Assembly (NCBI GenBank): GCA_963825255.1
Contig: CAWGSF010000002.1
Location: forward strand, 62,001 to 126,000
Source: JAIBJN01 sp963825255
Lineage (GTDB): Bacteria; Actinomycetota; Thermoleophilia; Gaiellales; Gaiellaceae
Length of the DNA: 64,000 nucleotides
Direction: 5' to 3'
Shown piece after piece: positions 25,759 to 35,096 of this stretch. Under the pieces are notes generated by a model. That model saw only the letters and a list, made by a program, of their open reading frames with translations, had not been told where the DNA came from and made no database searches. The stretch's first letter is position 1. Every line of letters begins with the position of its first letter. The translations under genes were made by a program, and so were the position numbers.

Positions 25759-27066
25759 GACCGCCGGACGAAGTCGATCACGACCGGGACACCTGCCAGC
25801 CCGAACTGCTCGCGGAGCCTGTTCTCGACCCAGTAGCCGTAGTCCCGCGTCAGGAGCGACGGATCGTTCACGAAGATGCGGAAGCGCGGCGGGCGCGCGC
25901 TCACCTGCGTCCCGTAGAGAAGGTTGAGCCGGCGCCCGTTCCTGCTCGGGCCGGGACGCGACTCGCGCAGGCCCTGGAGAAACCGGTTCAGCTCGGCGGT
26001 CGACACGCGCGAGACGGAGCGCGCGAACAGCTCCTCGACCCGGTCGAGGACGCGTCCCACTCCTCTCCCGGTCTGTCGCGGAGACGGCGACGACGGGCGG
26101 TCGCTGGCGCAGGCGCTTCTCGAGGAGAGGGCGAACGTCCTCGATTCCCACGGCGGCAACATCCCACTTCGAGAGGACGACGAGCGTCGCGCACCCGGCC
26201 GTGCGGGCGACGTCCGCGACGGTGAGGTCCTGGTCGACCAGGCCCTCGCTCGAGTCGACGAGGACGAGCGCCACGTCGGCGCGCTCGGCCGCCCTGATCG
26301 CGCGCAGCTCCGAGTAGTACTCGACGCCCTGGCGCTGGCGCCGCTTCCGCCGGAGGCCGGCCGTGTCGACGAGGACGAACGTCGTCTCGCCCCGCACGAG
26401 CACGGTGTCCACCGCGTCGCGCGTCGTCCCCGGCTGGTCGGAGACGATGACCCGCTCGTGTCCGACGAGCGCGTTCACGAGGCTCGACTTGCCGACGTTG
26501 GGCCGGCCCAGCACCGCCACCCGGACGGCCTCCTCGCCCACGTCCGGCGGTCCTTCGCCCGGAAGCGCCGCGACGACCTGGTCGAGGAGATCGCCCGTCA
26601 CGGTCCCGTGCAGCGCCGAGATGGGGACGGGGTCGCCCAGCCCCAGGGCGTGGAACTCGAGCGCCTCCGCGTCTCGACGCGGGTCGTCGACCTTGTTCGC
26701 GACGACGATCACCGGCTTGTGCGAGCGGCGCAGGATCTCCGCCACCTCCTCGTCTCCCGGCGTGATCCCCGTCCTCGCATCGACCAGGAAGAGCACGAGG
26801 TCGGCCTCCTCCACGGCTTGCCTCGCCTGCTCGGCGACCTGGCGGGTGAGCGGGGACGGATCCGCCACGTCGACGCCGCCGGTGTCCACGAGGACGAACC
26901 GCGCACCCGCCCACTCGCAGACCACCTCCTTGCGGTCGCGCGTCACGCCGGGCGTCTCGAAGACGACCGCCTCGCGCGTCGCCGTGAGCCGGTTGACGAG
27001 GGTGGACTTGCCGACGTTGGGGAAGCCGACAACGGCGACGACGCCGAGGAGCGGCTTCTCCGCCAC
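25755..27066 (-). CDS. der: GTPase Der (EngA), one-base frameshift
   Basis: Tandem-GTPase ribosome assembly factor. First G domain: VVGFPNVGKSTLVNRL, DTGGVD, VANKVD; second: VLGRPNVGKSSLVNAL, DTAGLRRKRRQ, SKWD. The KH-like C-terminal domain (GRGVGRVLDRVEELFARSV ... FVNDPSLLTRDYGYWVENRL) is in the next frame. The join is near 26076 in VSAT/TGRGVG; the span is 3n+1 nt, so one surplus base. Der is normally essential, so a sequence error is more likely than a true mutation. GTG start is linked to the plsC stop (TAGTG). Confidence 0.9.
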
Positions 27067-27746
27067 TAGGAGACTCTGGCCGGGACCTTCTCGCGCCGCG
27101 GCGGGACCGCGCCCTTCGGCCGCCCGAGCTCGTGCATGCGGACGAGAAACTGCCAGAGCCGGTAGATCTCCGCCTGGATCTCCTGCGTCGCGGCCGCGTA
27201 GCCCTTCGAGTTCCGGGGGTGCTCGGCGAACCGCATCGGCTCGCCCCAGGCAATCGAGACCGGGTGGAAGTTGCCCGGCTTCCACGACTGGGAGCCGTGG
27301 ACGGCGGCGGGCACGACGGGCACGCCCTCCTGGATCGCGATCATCGCCGCGCCGGGCTTCGCCTCGCCGGGAACGCCGCTGCGCTGTCGCGTTCCCTCGA
27401 CGAAGAGCCCGAGCACCTCGCCGTTCCTGACCGCCTCGCGCATCCGTCGCAGCGCGTCACGGTCGGACTCGCCGCGCCGGATCGCGAGCGTGCCGTGCGC
27501 GCGGATGAGCTGCGAGAGGCCCGGGTGCTCGAAGAGCTCGCTCTTCGCGACGAAGACGATCCGGCGCGGGCACACCGTGCCGACGACAGGGATGTCGATG
27601 AACCCCAAGTGGTTGATCGCGAGGACGACGCCGCCCTCGCGCGGGATGCGCTCGGTGCCGTAGGAACGCAGCGGTGTCACGATCCGCGTGGCCGAGGCGA
27701 AGATGCCCTTCCCGACCGTCCAGTAGACGAGGTCGACGGGGTTCAC
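27066..27746 (-). CDS. plsC: 1-acylglycerol-3-phosphate acyltransferase family (PlsC)
   Basis: 226 aa. Acyltransferase motif I NHLGFID (Hx4D), motif II region FVAKSELFEHPGLSQLI, motif III FVEGTRQRSG and motif IV VPVVPAAVHGSQ. Converts lysophosphatidate to phosphatidate at the membrane. GTG start overlaps the cmk stop (GTGA). C-terminal tail is basic. Confidence 0.92.
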   Translation of the reverse strand: MNPVDLVYWTVGKGIFASATRIVTPLRSYGTERIPREGGVVLAINHLGFIDIPVVGTVCPRRIVFVAKSELFEHPGLSQLIRAHGTLAIRRGESDRDALRRMREAVRNGEVLGLFVEGTRQRSGVPGEAKPGAAMIAIQEGVPVVPAAVHGSQSWKPGNFHPVSIAWGEPMRFAEHPRNSKGYAAATQEIQAEIYRLWQFLVRMHELGRPKGAVPPRREKVPARVS

Positions 27747-28372
27747 GCGCTCGTCCGCGCCTCGACGAGGCGCCCGATGCGGTCGAGGACGTCCTCGACC
27801 GTCAGGTCGGTCGTGTCGATCGTCTCCGCGTCGGGAGCGGGCTGCATCTGCTCCGCGTCGCGCTCGTCGCGGAGGCGAAGGTCGGTGGCGAGCGCCTCCG
27901 CGCCGATCTCGGGACGGTCCGACAGGCGCCTCCGCGTGCGCTCCCGCTGGTCGGCGACGAGGTAGACCTTCACCTCGGCATCGGGGCAGACGACGGTGCC
28001 GATGTCCCTGCCCTCGATGACGGCGTCGCCCACCTCGGCGAGCTCCCGCTGGCGCTCGCGCATGATCTCGCGCACTTCGGGATGGCGCGCGACGGTCGAG
28101 ACGCGGCGGTCGATGCGCGGCGAGCGGATCTCCTCGGTGACGTCGATCCCGCCCGCCTCGACCCGGTCGCCCTCGAAGCGGATCGGCTGCTCGCGCGCGA
28201 GCTCGGCCAGTCTCGGCCCGTCGTCCAGGTCGATCCCCGCTTCGAGCGCGAGCCACGTCAGCGCCCGGTACATGGCTCCTGTGTCGAGGTAGCGGACGCC
28301 GAGCCGGTCGGCGAGCTCGCGCGCGACCGTGCTCTTGCCGGAGCCCGCCGGCCCGTCGATGGCGACGATCAT
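27743..28372 (-). CDS. cmk: Cytidylate kinase
   Basis: 209 aa. P-loop IVAIDGPAGSGKSTVARELA, YLDTGAMYRALTWLAL for CMP, VIEGRDIGTVVCPDAEVK, and LRDERDAEQMQPAPDA. Makes CDP/dCDP. The cmk-plsC-der order seen here is conserved in many actinobacteria and other Gram-positives. Confidence 0.96.
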   Translation of the reverse strand: MIVAIDGPAGSGKSTVARELADRLGVRYLDTGAMYRALTWLALEAGIDLDDGPRLAELAREQPIRFEGDRVEAGGIDVTEEIRSPRIDRRVSTVARHPEVREIMRERQRELAEVGDAVIEGRDIGTVVCPDAEVKVYLVADQRERTRRRLSDRPEIGAEALATDLRLRDERDAEQMQPAPDAETIDTTDLTVEDVLDRIGRLVEARTSA

Positions 28373-28385
28373 GGGCGCTCCCGGC

Positions 28386-29669
28386 TCATCGAAGGACGAG
28401 GGAGTCGAGCATGGCGAAGAAGTCGGGGAAGCTTACAGCGGCGCTCTCGGCGCCCCGGAGCTCGACGCCCTCACGCGAGACGAGCCCGGCGATCGCCCCC
28501 AGCATCGCGATCCGGTGATCGCCGCCGGCCTCCACCACACCCCCACCCCGAGGGCGGGTGGGGACCCCGCGAACCCGGAAGCCATCCTGGCTCGTTTCGA
28601 TGTGGATGCCCAGTGGCTTGAGCGCATCCTTGACGCTCTGGAGACGGTCCGACTCCTTCACGCGCAGCTCTTCCGCACCGGTGACGACGCTCTCGCCCCG
28701 GGCCATCCCGGCCGCGAGCGCGAACAGCGGCAGCTCGTCCACGAGCCCCGGGACCTCCTCCGGCCGGACCTCCGCGGCGGTGAGCTCTGCCGGATCGACC
28801 TCGAGGTCGGCCACCGGCTCGCCGCCGGAGCTCCGCCGGTTGAAGAACGAGATCCGCGCGCCCATGCGCTCGAGCACCGCCAGGAACCCCGTGCGCGTCG
28901 GGTTGATCCCGACTCCGTGCAGGCGCAGCTCCGACCCGGCCAGGAGCGTCGCGGCGACCGCGAACGGGGCCGCGGACGAGAAGTCGCCCGGGATCTCGAG
29001 CCGCAAGGGCCGCAGCCGTTCCGCCGGCCAGATGCCCGGCTCGCCCGCCTTGCGCCGGACGCGCGCCCCCATCGCCTCGAGCATGCGCTCGGTGTGGTCG
29101 CGGCTCGGGAAGCCCTCGACGACCACCGTCGGGCCCCCGCTCGCGTAGAGGCCGGCGAGGAGCACGCACGACTTCACCTGCGCGCTCGCCACCGGAAGCT
29201 CCCAGCGCACGGACGTGAGCGCGCCGCCCTCGACGGCGAGCGGCGCGTGCCCGTCCGTCGTCTCGACCCGGGCGCCCATGGCGCGCAGCGGCTCGGCGAT
29301 CCGCTCCATCGGCCGCCCCGAGAGCGACTCGTCGCCGACGAGCTCGAAGCGCCCCTGCTGCCCGGCGAGGATCCCCGGCAGGAGCCGCATGAGAGTTCCC
29401 GCGTTGCCGCAGTCGAGCGCGCCGGCAGGCTCCCGCAACCCGCGCAGGCCCGCGCCTCCGACTCGCACGCGCTCGCCGTCGATCTCGACCTCCGCGCCGA
29501 GCGCGCGCACGGCGGCGGCGGTCGAGAGCGTGTCCTTCGAGGCTCCGAACCCGTCGATCTCGCTCTCGCCGTCGGCGATCGCCCCCAGGAGGAGCGCCCG
29601 GTGCGAGATGGACTTGTCGCCGGGGACGGCGATGTCGCCCCGCACCGCGACCGCCGGCTCGATGTTCAT
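28386..29669 (-). CDS. aroA: 3-phosphoshikimate 1-carboxyvinyltransferase (EPSP synthase)
   Basis: 427 aa; joins shikimate 3-phosphate and PEP. Motifs: VPGDKSISHRALLLGAIA, LDCGNAGTLMRLLPGIL, GDESLSGRPMERI, and RVKESDRLQSVKDAL; the C-terminus has GGDHRIAMLGAIAGL. LDCGNAGT in place of GxxGTxxR-type sequence resembles the second structural class of the enzyme. A GAAGGGG ribosome-binding-like sequence upstream is inside the right arm, on the minus strand, of the inverted repeat at 29677-29741. Confidence 0.95.
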   Translation of the reverse strand: MNIEPAVAVRGDIAVPGDKSISHRALLLGAIADGESEIDGFGASKDTLSTAAAVRALGAEVEIDGERVRVGGAGLRGLREPAGALDCGNAGTLMRLLPGILAGQQGRFELVGDESLSGRPMERIAEPLRAMGARVETTDGHAPLAVEGGALTSVRWELPVASAQVKSCVLLAGLYASGGPTVVVEGFPSRDHTERMLEAMGARVRRKAGEPGIWPAERLRPLRLEIPGDFSSAAPFAVAATLLAGSELRLHGVGINPTRTGFLAVLERMGARISFFNRRSSGGEPVADLEVDPAELTAAEVRPEEVPGLVDELPLFALAAGMARGESVVTGAEELRVKESDRLQSVKDALKPLGIHIETSQDGFRVRGVPTRPRGGGVVEAGGDHRIAMLGAIAGLVSREGVELRGAESAAVSFPDFFAMLDSLVLR

Positions 29670-29676
29670 CGGGCCT

Positions 29677-29741
29677 AGTGCCCCTTCAGGTCAAGCTTTG
29701 CAGCCGGCGAAAGCGTGGTGGGCATTGCCTGGAGGGGCACT
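29677..29741. repeat. Inverted repeat in tyrA-aroA spacer
   Basis: AGTGCCCCTTCAGG (29677-29690) and CCTGGAGGGGCACT (29728-29741) are 14-bp arms with one G-T-type mismatch around a 37-bp loop. Between the tyrA stop and the aroA start, so on the mRNA it would hide the aroA ribosome-binding region. Could be attenuation, RNA processing, or a small mobile repeat. Confidence 0.55.
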
Positions 29742-29746
29742 CCCCC

Positions 29747-30847
29747 TCAGTCCTCGAAGGCCGGCGAGACGATGACGGAGTAGCCCTGGGCCTCGAGGAG
29801 CTCGGCCGCCCTGCGCGCGGCGCTCTCGCCTGCGACGAGGACGCTCAGCGTCCCGCCCCGCTCCGGGGAGAGGTGCTCGAGCTCGAAGTCCTCGATGTTG
29901 ATCTTCTCCGCGCCGAGCGCCTGCGTGATCCCCGAGAGGACCCCCGGCCGGTCGGGGACGTGGACGCGCACGCGCTGCATCGCCCCCGGATCCTCGTAGG
30001 CCTCCGCGAGCAGGCGCCGGCGGTTCACGCCCGCCTCGCCGATCCAGCGCGCCAGCCAGCCCGCGTCGCGACTCCCGAGCGCCTTCTCGAGCTCCTCCAC
30101 CCGGCGGCGGTGCTCGCCGAGCGCCGTCCTGAGCTCGTCGGCGTTCTCGAGGAAGATGTCGATCCAGATGCGCGGGTTCGCGCCGGCCACCCGCGTCATG
30201 TCGCGCAGCGACCCGCCGGCCGCGGACAGCGGCTCGTGGCCGTCCACGCGGACGGAGCCGGCGTGGTTCAGGACGACGTTGGCGAGGGCGTGCGGCAGGT
30301 GGCTCGTGAGCGAGAGGAGACGGTCGTGCGCGGTCGGGTCGATCGCCACCGGCACCGCGCCGAGGGACGCCACGAACCCGTGCAGCAGGCGATAGCGCTC
30401 GGGCTCCGTCTCGGCGACCGGTGTGAGGAACCACGTGGCGCCCGCGAAGAGCTGGTCGCTGCCGTTCATCGGGCCGCGCGCCTCCGAGCCGCAGACGGGG
30501 TGGCCGCCGATGAAGCGGGCTCGATCCTCGACCGCGGCGCAGAGGGCCGCCTTCGTCGAGCCGACGTCCGTCACCGTCGCACCGTCGCTCACCGCGGCCA
30601 ACGCTGCGCGAATCCGCTCGACCAGCGTGGCCACCGGCGTCGCGACGACCACCAGGTCGGCGTCCTCGACGGCGGCGACGAGGCTCTCGGCAGGCTCGTC
30701 GAGAGCACCGCGCTCCGCCGCGACCGCGAGGAACTCCGGGTCGGCGTCGTAGCCGGTCACCAGCGGCACGCCGGCGCGCTTCGCGGCCAGCCCGACCGAG
30801 GCGCCGATCAGCCCGGTGCCGACGACCGCGAGCTTCTGCAGCGCCAC
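29747..30847 (-). CDS. tyrA: Prephenate dehydrogenase with ACT domain
   Basis: 366 aa. NAD-binding LAVVGTGLIGASVGLAAKRA, then VTDVGSTKAALCAAV, FIGGHPVCGSEARGP and the catalytic LTSHLPHALANVVL. Residues ~285-366 form an ACT domain (VHVPDRPGVLSGITQALG) that probably senses tyrosine or another amino acid. GTG start is coupled to the DAHP synthase stop (TAGTG). Followed by aroA. Confidence 0.94.
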   Translation of the reverse strand: MALQKLAVVGTGLIGASVGLAAKRAGVPLVTGYDADPEFLAVAAERGALDEPAESLVAAVEDADLVVVATPVATLVERIRAALAAVSDGATVTDVGSTKAALCAAVEDRARFIGGHPVCGSEARGPMNGSDQLFAGATWFLTPVAETEPERYRLLHGFVASLGAVPVAIDPTAHDRLLSLTSHLPHALANVVLNHAGSVRVDGHEPLSAAGGSLRDMTRVAGANPRIWIDIFLENADELRTALGEHRRRVEELEKALGSRDAGWLARWIGEAGVNRRRLLAEAYEDPGAMQRVRVHVPDRPGVLSGITQALGAEKINIEDFELEHLSPERGGTLSVLVAGESAARRAAELLEAQGYSVIVSPAFED

Positions 30848-32223
30848 TACGCCGAATCGCGCCTGCCGCCCGGCCGGCGCATGAGCTCGGCGAGTCGGAA
30901 GGCGAGGTCGAGCGACTGGCGGGCGTTCAGCCTCGGGTCGCACAGGGTCATGTAGCGGGCGTTGAGCTGCTCCTCGAGCACGGCCTCCGACCCGCCGAGG
31001 CACTCGGTCACGTCCTCGCCCGTGAACTCGAGATGGATCCCGCCGGGCCAGACCCCCTCCCGGCGGCACGCGGCGAAGAACCCCTCGATCTCGGCCATGA
31101 TCGCGTCGAAGCGCCGCGTCTTGAAGCCCGAGTCCGTGCGGAACGCGTTCGCGTGCATGGGGTCGGACGCCCAGACGACCGGATGCTCGGCCTCCTTCAC
31201 CGCGCGGAGGATGGGCGGCAGGAGCTCGAAGACGTGCTCCGCGCCCATGCGGGCGACGAGCGTCAGCCGCCCGGGGATGCGCCCGGGGTTCAGGCGCTCG
31301 CACAGCTCGAGCACCTCGTCGGGGGTGGCCGTGGGGCCGACCTTGACGCCGAGCGGGTTGTGGACGCCGGAGAAGAACTCGACGTGCGCGCCGTCGGGCT
31401 GGCGCGTGCGCTCCCCGATCCAGAGCATGTGGGCCGAGCAGTCGTACCAGTCCCCCGTGAGGGAGTCCCTGCGCGTGAGCGACTCCTCGTAGTCGAGGAC
31501 GAGGCCCTCGTGGCTCGTCCAGACGTCGACCTGGTGCAGCCGCTGCTCGCGGGCGAGGTCGATGCCGCACGCCGCCATGAACAGGAGCGCCCGCTCGATC
31601 TCGGACGCGAGCTGCTCGTAGCGGCGGCCCTCGGGCGAGGAGGCGACGAACTCCTGGTTCCACTCGTGCACGCGCATGAGGTCGGCGAACCCGCCCTTCG
31701 TGAACGCCCGCAGGAGGTTCAGCGTCGCGGTCGCGTGGTGGTAGGCCTGCACCATGCGGTCCGGATCCGGGATCCGCGCCTCCGCCGTCGGGACGTCGTC
31801 GTGGATCATGTGCCCGCGGAACGAGGGGATCTCCGCCCCGCCGACGGTCTCGGTGGGCGAGGTGCGGGCCTTGGCGAGCTGCCCTGCGATCCGCCCCACC
31901 TTGACGACGGGGAGCGTGGCGCCGTACGTGAGCACCGCCGCCATCTGGAGGAGGATCTTGAGCTTCTCCCGGATGTGGACGGCCGAGAGGTCGGCGAAGG
32001 ACTCGGCGCAGTCACCCGCCTGGAGCAGGAACCTGCGGCCCGCCTGCACCTCGCCGAGCGCCCTGAGCAGCTCGCGCGCCTCACCGGCGAAGACGAGTGG
32101 CGGCACGCTCGCCAGCTGCGCGCGGGCGGCCTCGGCCCGCTCCTCGCTCGGCCAGTCAGGCTGATGCTGCGCCGGGTGACCGCGCCAGGAGGACGGCGTC
32201 CAGACGGGCTGCGAGAGTGCCAT
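30847..32223 (-). CDS. Class II 3-deoxy-7-phosphoheptulonate synthase
   Basis: 458 aa; condenses PEP and erythrose 4-phosphate, the first step of the shikimate pathway. Plant-like (type II) signatures: SSWRGHPAQHQPDWP, FLLQAGDCAESFADL, KVGRIAGQLAKARTSP, VGPTATPDEVLELCERLNP, HLEFTGEDVTECLGG, YMTLCDPRLNARQSLDLA. Head of DAHP synthase-tyrA-aroA. The ATG is 9 nt after TACACT; its promoter is back-to-back with that of trpS. Confidence 0.95.
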   Translation of the reverse strand: MALSQPVWTPSSWRGHPAQHQPDWPSEERAEAARAQLASVPPLVFAGEARELLRALGEVQAGRRFLLQAGDCAESFADLSAVHIREKLKILLQMAAVLTYGATLPVVKVGRIAGQLAKARTSPTETVGGAEIPSFRGHMIHDDVPTAEARIPDPDRMVQAYHHATATLNLLRAFTKGGFADLMRVHEWNQEFVASSPEGRRYEQLASEIERALLFMAACGIDLAREQRLHQVDVWTSHEGLVLDYEESLTRRDSLTGDWYDCSAHMLWIGERTRQPDGAHVEFFSGVHNPLGVKVGPTATPDEVLELCERLNPGRIPGRLTLVARMGAEHVFELLPPILRAVKEAEHPVVWASDPMHANAFRTDSGFKTRRFDAIMAEIEGFFAACRREGVWPGGIHLEFTGEDVTECLGGSEAVLEEQLNARYMTLCDPRLNARQSLDLAFRLAELMRRPGGRRDSA

Positions 32224-32232
32224 CGACCAGCA

Positions 32233-32250
32233 AGTGTAGTGAGGGATAAT
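32233..32250. promoter_or_regulatory. Divergent leaderless promoters of DAHP synthase and trpS
   Basis: Only 37 bp separate the two start codons. TACACT (complement of 32233-32238) ends 9 nt before the DAHP synthase ATG; GATAAT (32245-32250) ends 10 nt before the trpS GTG. Both transcripts would begin at or very near the start codon, leaving no room for upstream leaders such as a T-box or trp attenuator. Confidence 0.5.
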
Positions 32251-32260
32251 CGGGCCGACC

Positions 32261-33241
32261 GTGCGCGTCCTGTCCGGCATCCAGCCCACCGGCGAGAAGC
32301 ACCTCGGCAACTACGTCGGGGCCATCCGCCGCTGGGTCGAGGAGCAGCACGAGGTGGACGCCTTCCACCCGATCGTCGACCTGCACGCGATCACCGTGCC
32401 GCAGGAGCCCGAGGAGCTTCGCGAGTCGACGCTCGACCTCGCCGCGCTCCTGATCGCGTGCGGGCTCGACCCCGACGTCTGCACCCTCTTCGTCCAGAGC
32501 CACGTCCCCGAGCACCCCAGGCTCTCGTGGGTCCTCGAGTGCATGACGCCCTACGGCGAGGCCCGGCGCATGCCGCAGTTCCGGGAGAAGTCGGCCGCCC
32601 AGGAGAGCTTCGGCGTCGGCCTCCTGACCTACCCCGTCCTCCAGGCCGCCGACATCCTGCTCTACAACGCCGACGTCGTGCCCGTCGGCGAGGACCAGCG
32701 GCAGCACCTCGAGCTCGCCCGCGACCTCGCGCAGCGCTTCAACCAGCGCTTCGGCGAGACGTTCGTCGTCCCGGAGGGCACCTACGGCGAGCTCGGGGCG
32801 AAGATCATGGACCTCCAGGATCCGCAGAGCCGCATGTCCACGACGTTCTCGTCCGATCTGGGGATCGTCAAGGTGCTCGACCCGCCGGACACGATCCGCC
32901 GGAAGGTGCGCTCGGCGGTGACCGACTCCGGCCGCGACGTCGTCAGGGCCGACGACAAGCCCGGGATCACGAACCTCATCGAGATCATGGCCGTGGTCAC
33001 GGGCGAGGCGCCGGAGGACATCGAGGACCGCTACGACGGCGCCGGCTACGGGAGGTTCAAGGAGGAGGTGGCCGAGGCCGTCGTCGTCCTCCTCGACCCC
33101 ATCCGCCTCCGCTACGGCGAGCTGCGCGGCAGCCCCGACACGCTCCGGGAGATCCTCGCCCGGGGAGCCGGGAAGGCGCACGCCATCGCCGCCGAGACGC
33201 TCGCGCGGGCCCACGAGCGCGTCGGCTTCGTCCCGCCGTAG
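32261..33241 (+). CDS. trpS: Tryptophanyl-tRNA synthetase
   Basis: 326 aa class I synthetase. SGIQPTGEKHLGNYVGA contains the HIGH-equivalent (HLGN); LQAADILLYNADVVPVGEDQRQHLEL is the tryptophan/ATP pocket. The KMSKS loop reads SRMSTTF, a noticeable departure. GTG start. Divergent from the aromatic pathway genes, linking tryptophan use with synthesis. Confidence 0.95.
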   Translation: MRVLSGIQPTGEKHLGNYVGAIRRWVEEQHEVDAFHPIVDLHAITVPQEPEELRESTLDLAALLIACGLDPDVCTLFVQSHVPEHPRLSWVLECMTPYGEARRMPQFREKSAAQESFGVGLLTYPVLQAADILLYNADVVPVGEDQRQHLELARDLAQRFNQRFGETFVVPEGTYGELGAKIMDLQDPQSRMSTTFSSDLGIVKVLDPPDTIRRKVRSAVTDSGRDVVRADDKPGITNLIEIMAVVTGEAPEDIEDRYDGAGYGRFKEEVAEAVVVLLDPIRLRYGELRGSPDTLREILARGAGKAHAIAAETLARAHERVGFVPP

Positions 33242-33859
33242 ATGTTCGTCGCCCCGGACGGCGCCTACACGGCGACCTTCCCGAGCCCGCTCCGCAGGGT
33301 CGGGGCCGGGGCGATCGACTGGCTCATCTGCGGGGTCATCTTCATCCTCGCCTCGATCTTCGCCGGCGTCTTCGAGGCCGTCGGCGCCGTGAGCTTCACC
33401 GCCGGCGATCTCCGCGGCATCCCCGGCTCCGCGCTCATCGCGGTCTCGCAGGTGATCGTCGCCGTGCCGGTCGTCGCCTACTTCGCCTTCTACTGGACGA
33501 CGGGCGCCACGCTCGGGATGCGCGCGCTCGACTTCGAGCTCGTCCGGGAGCAATCGGGCCGACCCCCCGGCTGGCGGCGCACGGTGCCGCGCGGGGCGCT
33601 CGCGTTCGTCTTCGCGCTCGCCGTGGACAACGTCTACCTCGTCCTCGCGGGCGAACCGCTCGGCGAGTACAGCCGGGCCGAGCGGATCGCCATCACGGTG
33701 TCGATCGTCCTCGTCGCGCTCCTCCTCGTCGCGAAGGCCTGGATGCTCGTCGACTGGCGGCGCCGCTCGCTCCTCGACCGGCTCTTCGGACTGGTCTACG
33801 TCGAGGAGCTCGTCTTCAACCGCGAGGGGACGTTGCCCTGGGCGGCGGACGCGCGGTGA
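33242..33859 (+). CDS. RDD family membrane protein
   Basis: 205 aa starting at an ATG immediately after the trpS stop (TAGATG). RRVGAGAIDWLICGVIFILA contains the RxxAxxxD-type signature of the family's first helix, followed by VIVAVPVVAYFAFYWTTGATLGMRAL (conserved GxTxGmr) and two further helices, with a C-terminal basic tail. Transport or envelope function unknown; suspected in compatible-solute or ion movement in some bacteria. 3' end overlaps the convergent pseudouridine synthase by 44 bp. Confidence 0.85.
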   Translation: MFVAPDGAYTATFPSPLRRVGAGAIDWLICGVIFILASIFAGVFEAVGAVSFTAGDLRGIPGSALIAVSQVIVAVPVVAYFAFYWTTGATLGMRALDFELVREQSGRPPGWRRTVPRGALAFVFALAVDNVYLVLAGEPLGEYSRAERIAITVSIVLVALLLVAKAWMLVDWRRRSLLDRLFGLVYVEELVFNREGTLPWAADAR

Positions 33860-34550
33860 GCTCCCTGAGCCCCGCGACCTCGTCGGGGCGGAGCTCCCGC
33901 CACTCGCCCGGGGCGAGCTCGCCCACGCCCAGCCCCGCGTAGACGCGCCGGTGGAGGCGGCGCACCGGGTGGCCCACCGCCTCGCACATCCGCTTCACCT
34001 GGTGCTTGCGCCCCTCGTGGAGGCTGAGCTCGAGCACCGCCCTGTCCTCGTCGAGCCGGAGGAGCCGGGCGCCGGCGGGCGCGGTCCTGCCGTCGTCGAG
34101 CGACACGCCCTCCCTGAGGCGTGAGAGGACGTCCTCGTCCGGGAGGCCGTCGACCTCGGCCTCGTAGACCTTCTCCACCTCGTAGCGCGGGTGCATGAGG
34201 CGATGCGCGAGCGGGCCGTCGTTCGTGAGGAGGAGCGCGCCGGACGTGTCGAGGTCGAGGCGCCCCACGGGGACGACGCGGCGCTCGTGACCGACGAGGC
34301 CGACGACGGTGGGCCGGCCGTGCGGGTCGTCGGCGGTCGTGACGACGCCCGGTGGCTTGTGCAGGAGGACGTACGCGAGCGGCTCCGTCTCGAGGAGGGT
34401 CCCGTCGAGCTCGACCCGGTCACCCTCCGCCACGAAGGTCGCGAGCCCCGCGGTCTCCCCGTTCACCCGCACGCGGCCGGCCCGGATCAGCTCCTCCGCA
34501 CCACGGCGGGAGGAGACGCCGGCCCGCGCGAGGTAGGCGTTCAGCCGCAT
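33816..34550 (-). CDS. rluB: Ribosomal large subunit pseudouridine synthase (RsuA/RluB family)
   Basis: 244 aa. S4 RNA-binding domain at the N-terminus (RLNAYLARAGVSSRRGAEELI), catalytic motif PVGRLDLDTSGALLLTNDG with the nucleophilic Asp, then HEGRKHQVKRMCEAVGHPV. Isomerises a uridine of 23S rRNA. ATG at 34550. In most actinobacteria this gene follows scpA-scpB; here those genes lie just beyond at 36-37 kb on the same strand, with an insertion of + strand genes between. Confidence 0.93.
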   Translation of the reverse strand: MRLNAYLARAGVSSRRGAEELIRAGRVRVNGETAGLATFVAEGDRVELDGTLLETEPLAYVLLHKPPGVVTTADDPHGRPTVVGLVGHERRVVPVGRLDLDTSGALLLTNDGPLAHRLMHPRYEVEKVYEAEVDGLPDEDVLSRLREGVSLDDGRTAPAGARLLRLDEDRAVLELSLHEGRKHQVKRMCEAVGHPVRRLHRRVYAGLGVGELAPGEWRELRPDEVAGLRELTARPPPRATSPRG

Positions 34551-34616
34551 CGGTGGACGGATTGTGCCCGCTCCGGACGAGGCGTAGGGTCGGGGCTCCA
34601 CGACCGAGGAGGGGCC

Positions 34617-35087
34617 ATGAGACGCCTCTACGCGCTCTTCGCCCTCGGTGCGGCGGTCGCCCTCGTTCTCGCGCTCGCCGCCTGGGGCCACGGAAGCCAC
34701 CACGGGAAGGGAGGGAAGCGGATCCACGTGGTCGAACGGGCGACGACCGACACGGTCGTCGACCTCGGCCCGGAGGACGACTCGCTCGGAGACACGATCG
34801 TCTTCGCCAACGAGGTCTTCGACAAGACGAACACGCACGCGGTCGGCACCGACCAGGGCTCGTGCATCCGCACGGTGGTCGGCGAGGCCTTGGAGTGCTC
34901 GTGGACGACGTTCCTCCGCAAGGGGCAGATCACCGTCCAGGGGCCGTTCTACGACGACGGCTCGGACTCCACGCTCGCGATCACGGGCGGTACCGGCGCC
35001 TACCGGAACGCGCGCGGCTCGATGGAGCTGCACTGGCGGAATCCGGACGGCACCGAGTTCGACTTCGTCTTCCACGTGATCGGCTAG
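34617..35087 (+). CDS. Secreted allene-oxide-cyclase-barrel-like protein
   Basis: 156 aa. Signal peptide YALFALGAAVALVLALAAWG, a His/Lys-rich linker (HGSHHGKGGK), then a beta-rich domain with LGDTIVFANEVFD, GQITVQGPFYD and the ITGGTGAYRNARGSMEL strand-turn-strand typical of the dirigent/allene oxide cyclase barrel family. Possibly binds hydrophobic ligand outside the cell; function unknown. GAGGAGGGG just upstream of ATG is an unusually good ribosome-binding site for this window. Confidence 0.75.
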   Translation: MRRLYALFALGAAVALVLALAAWGHGSHHGKGGKRIHVVERATTDTVVDLGPEDDSLGDTIVFANEVFDKTNTHAVGTDQGSCIRTVVGEALECSWTTFLRKGQITVQGPFYDDGSDSTLAITGGTGAYRNARGSMELHWRNPDGTEFDFVFHVIG

Positions 35088-35096
35088 CGCGAGCGC

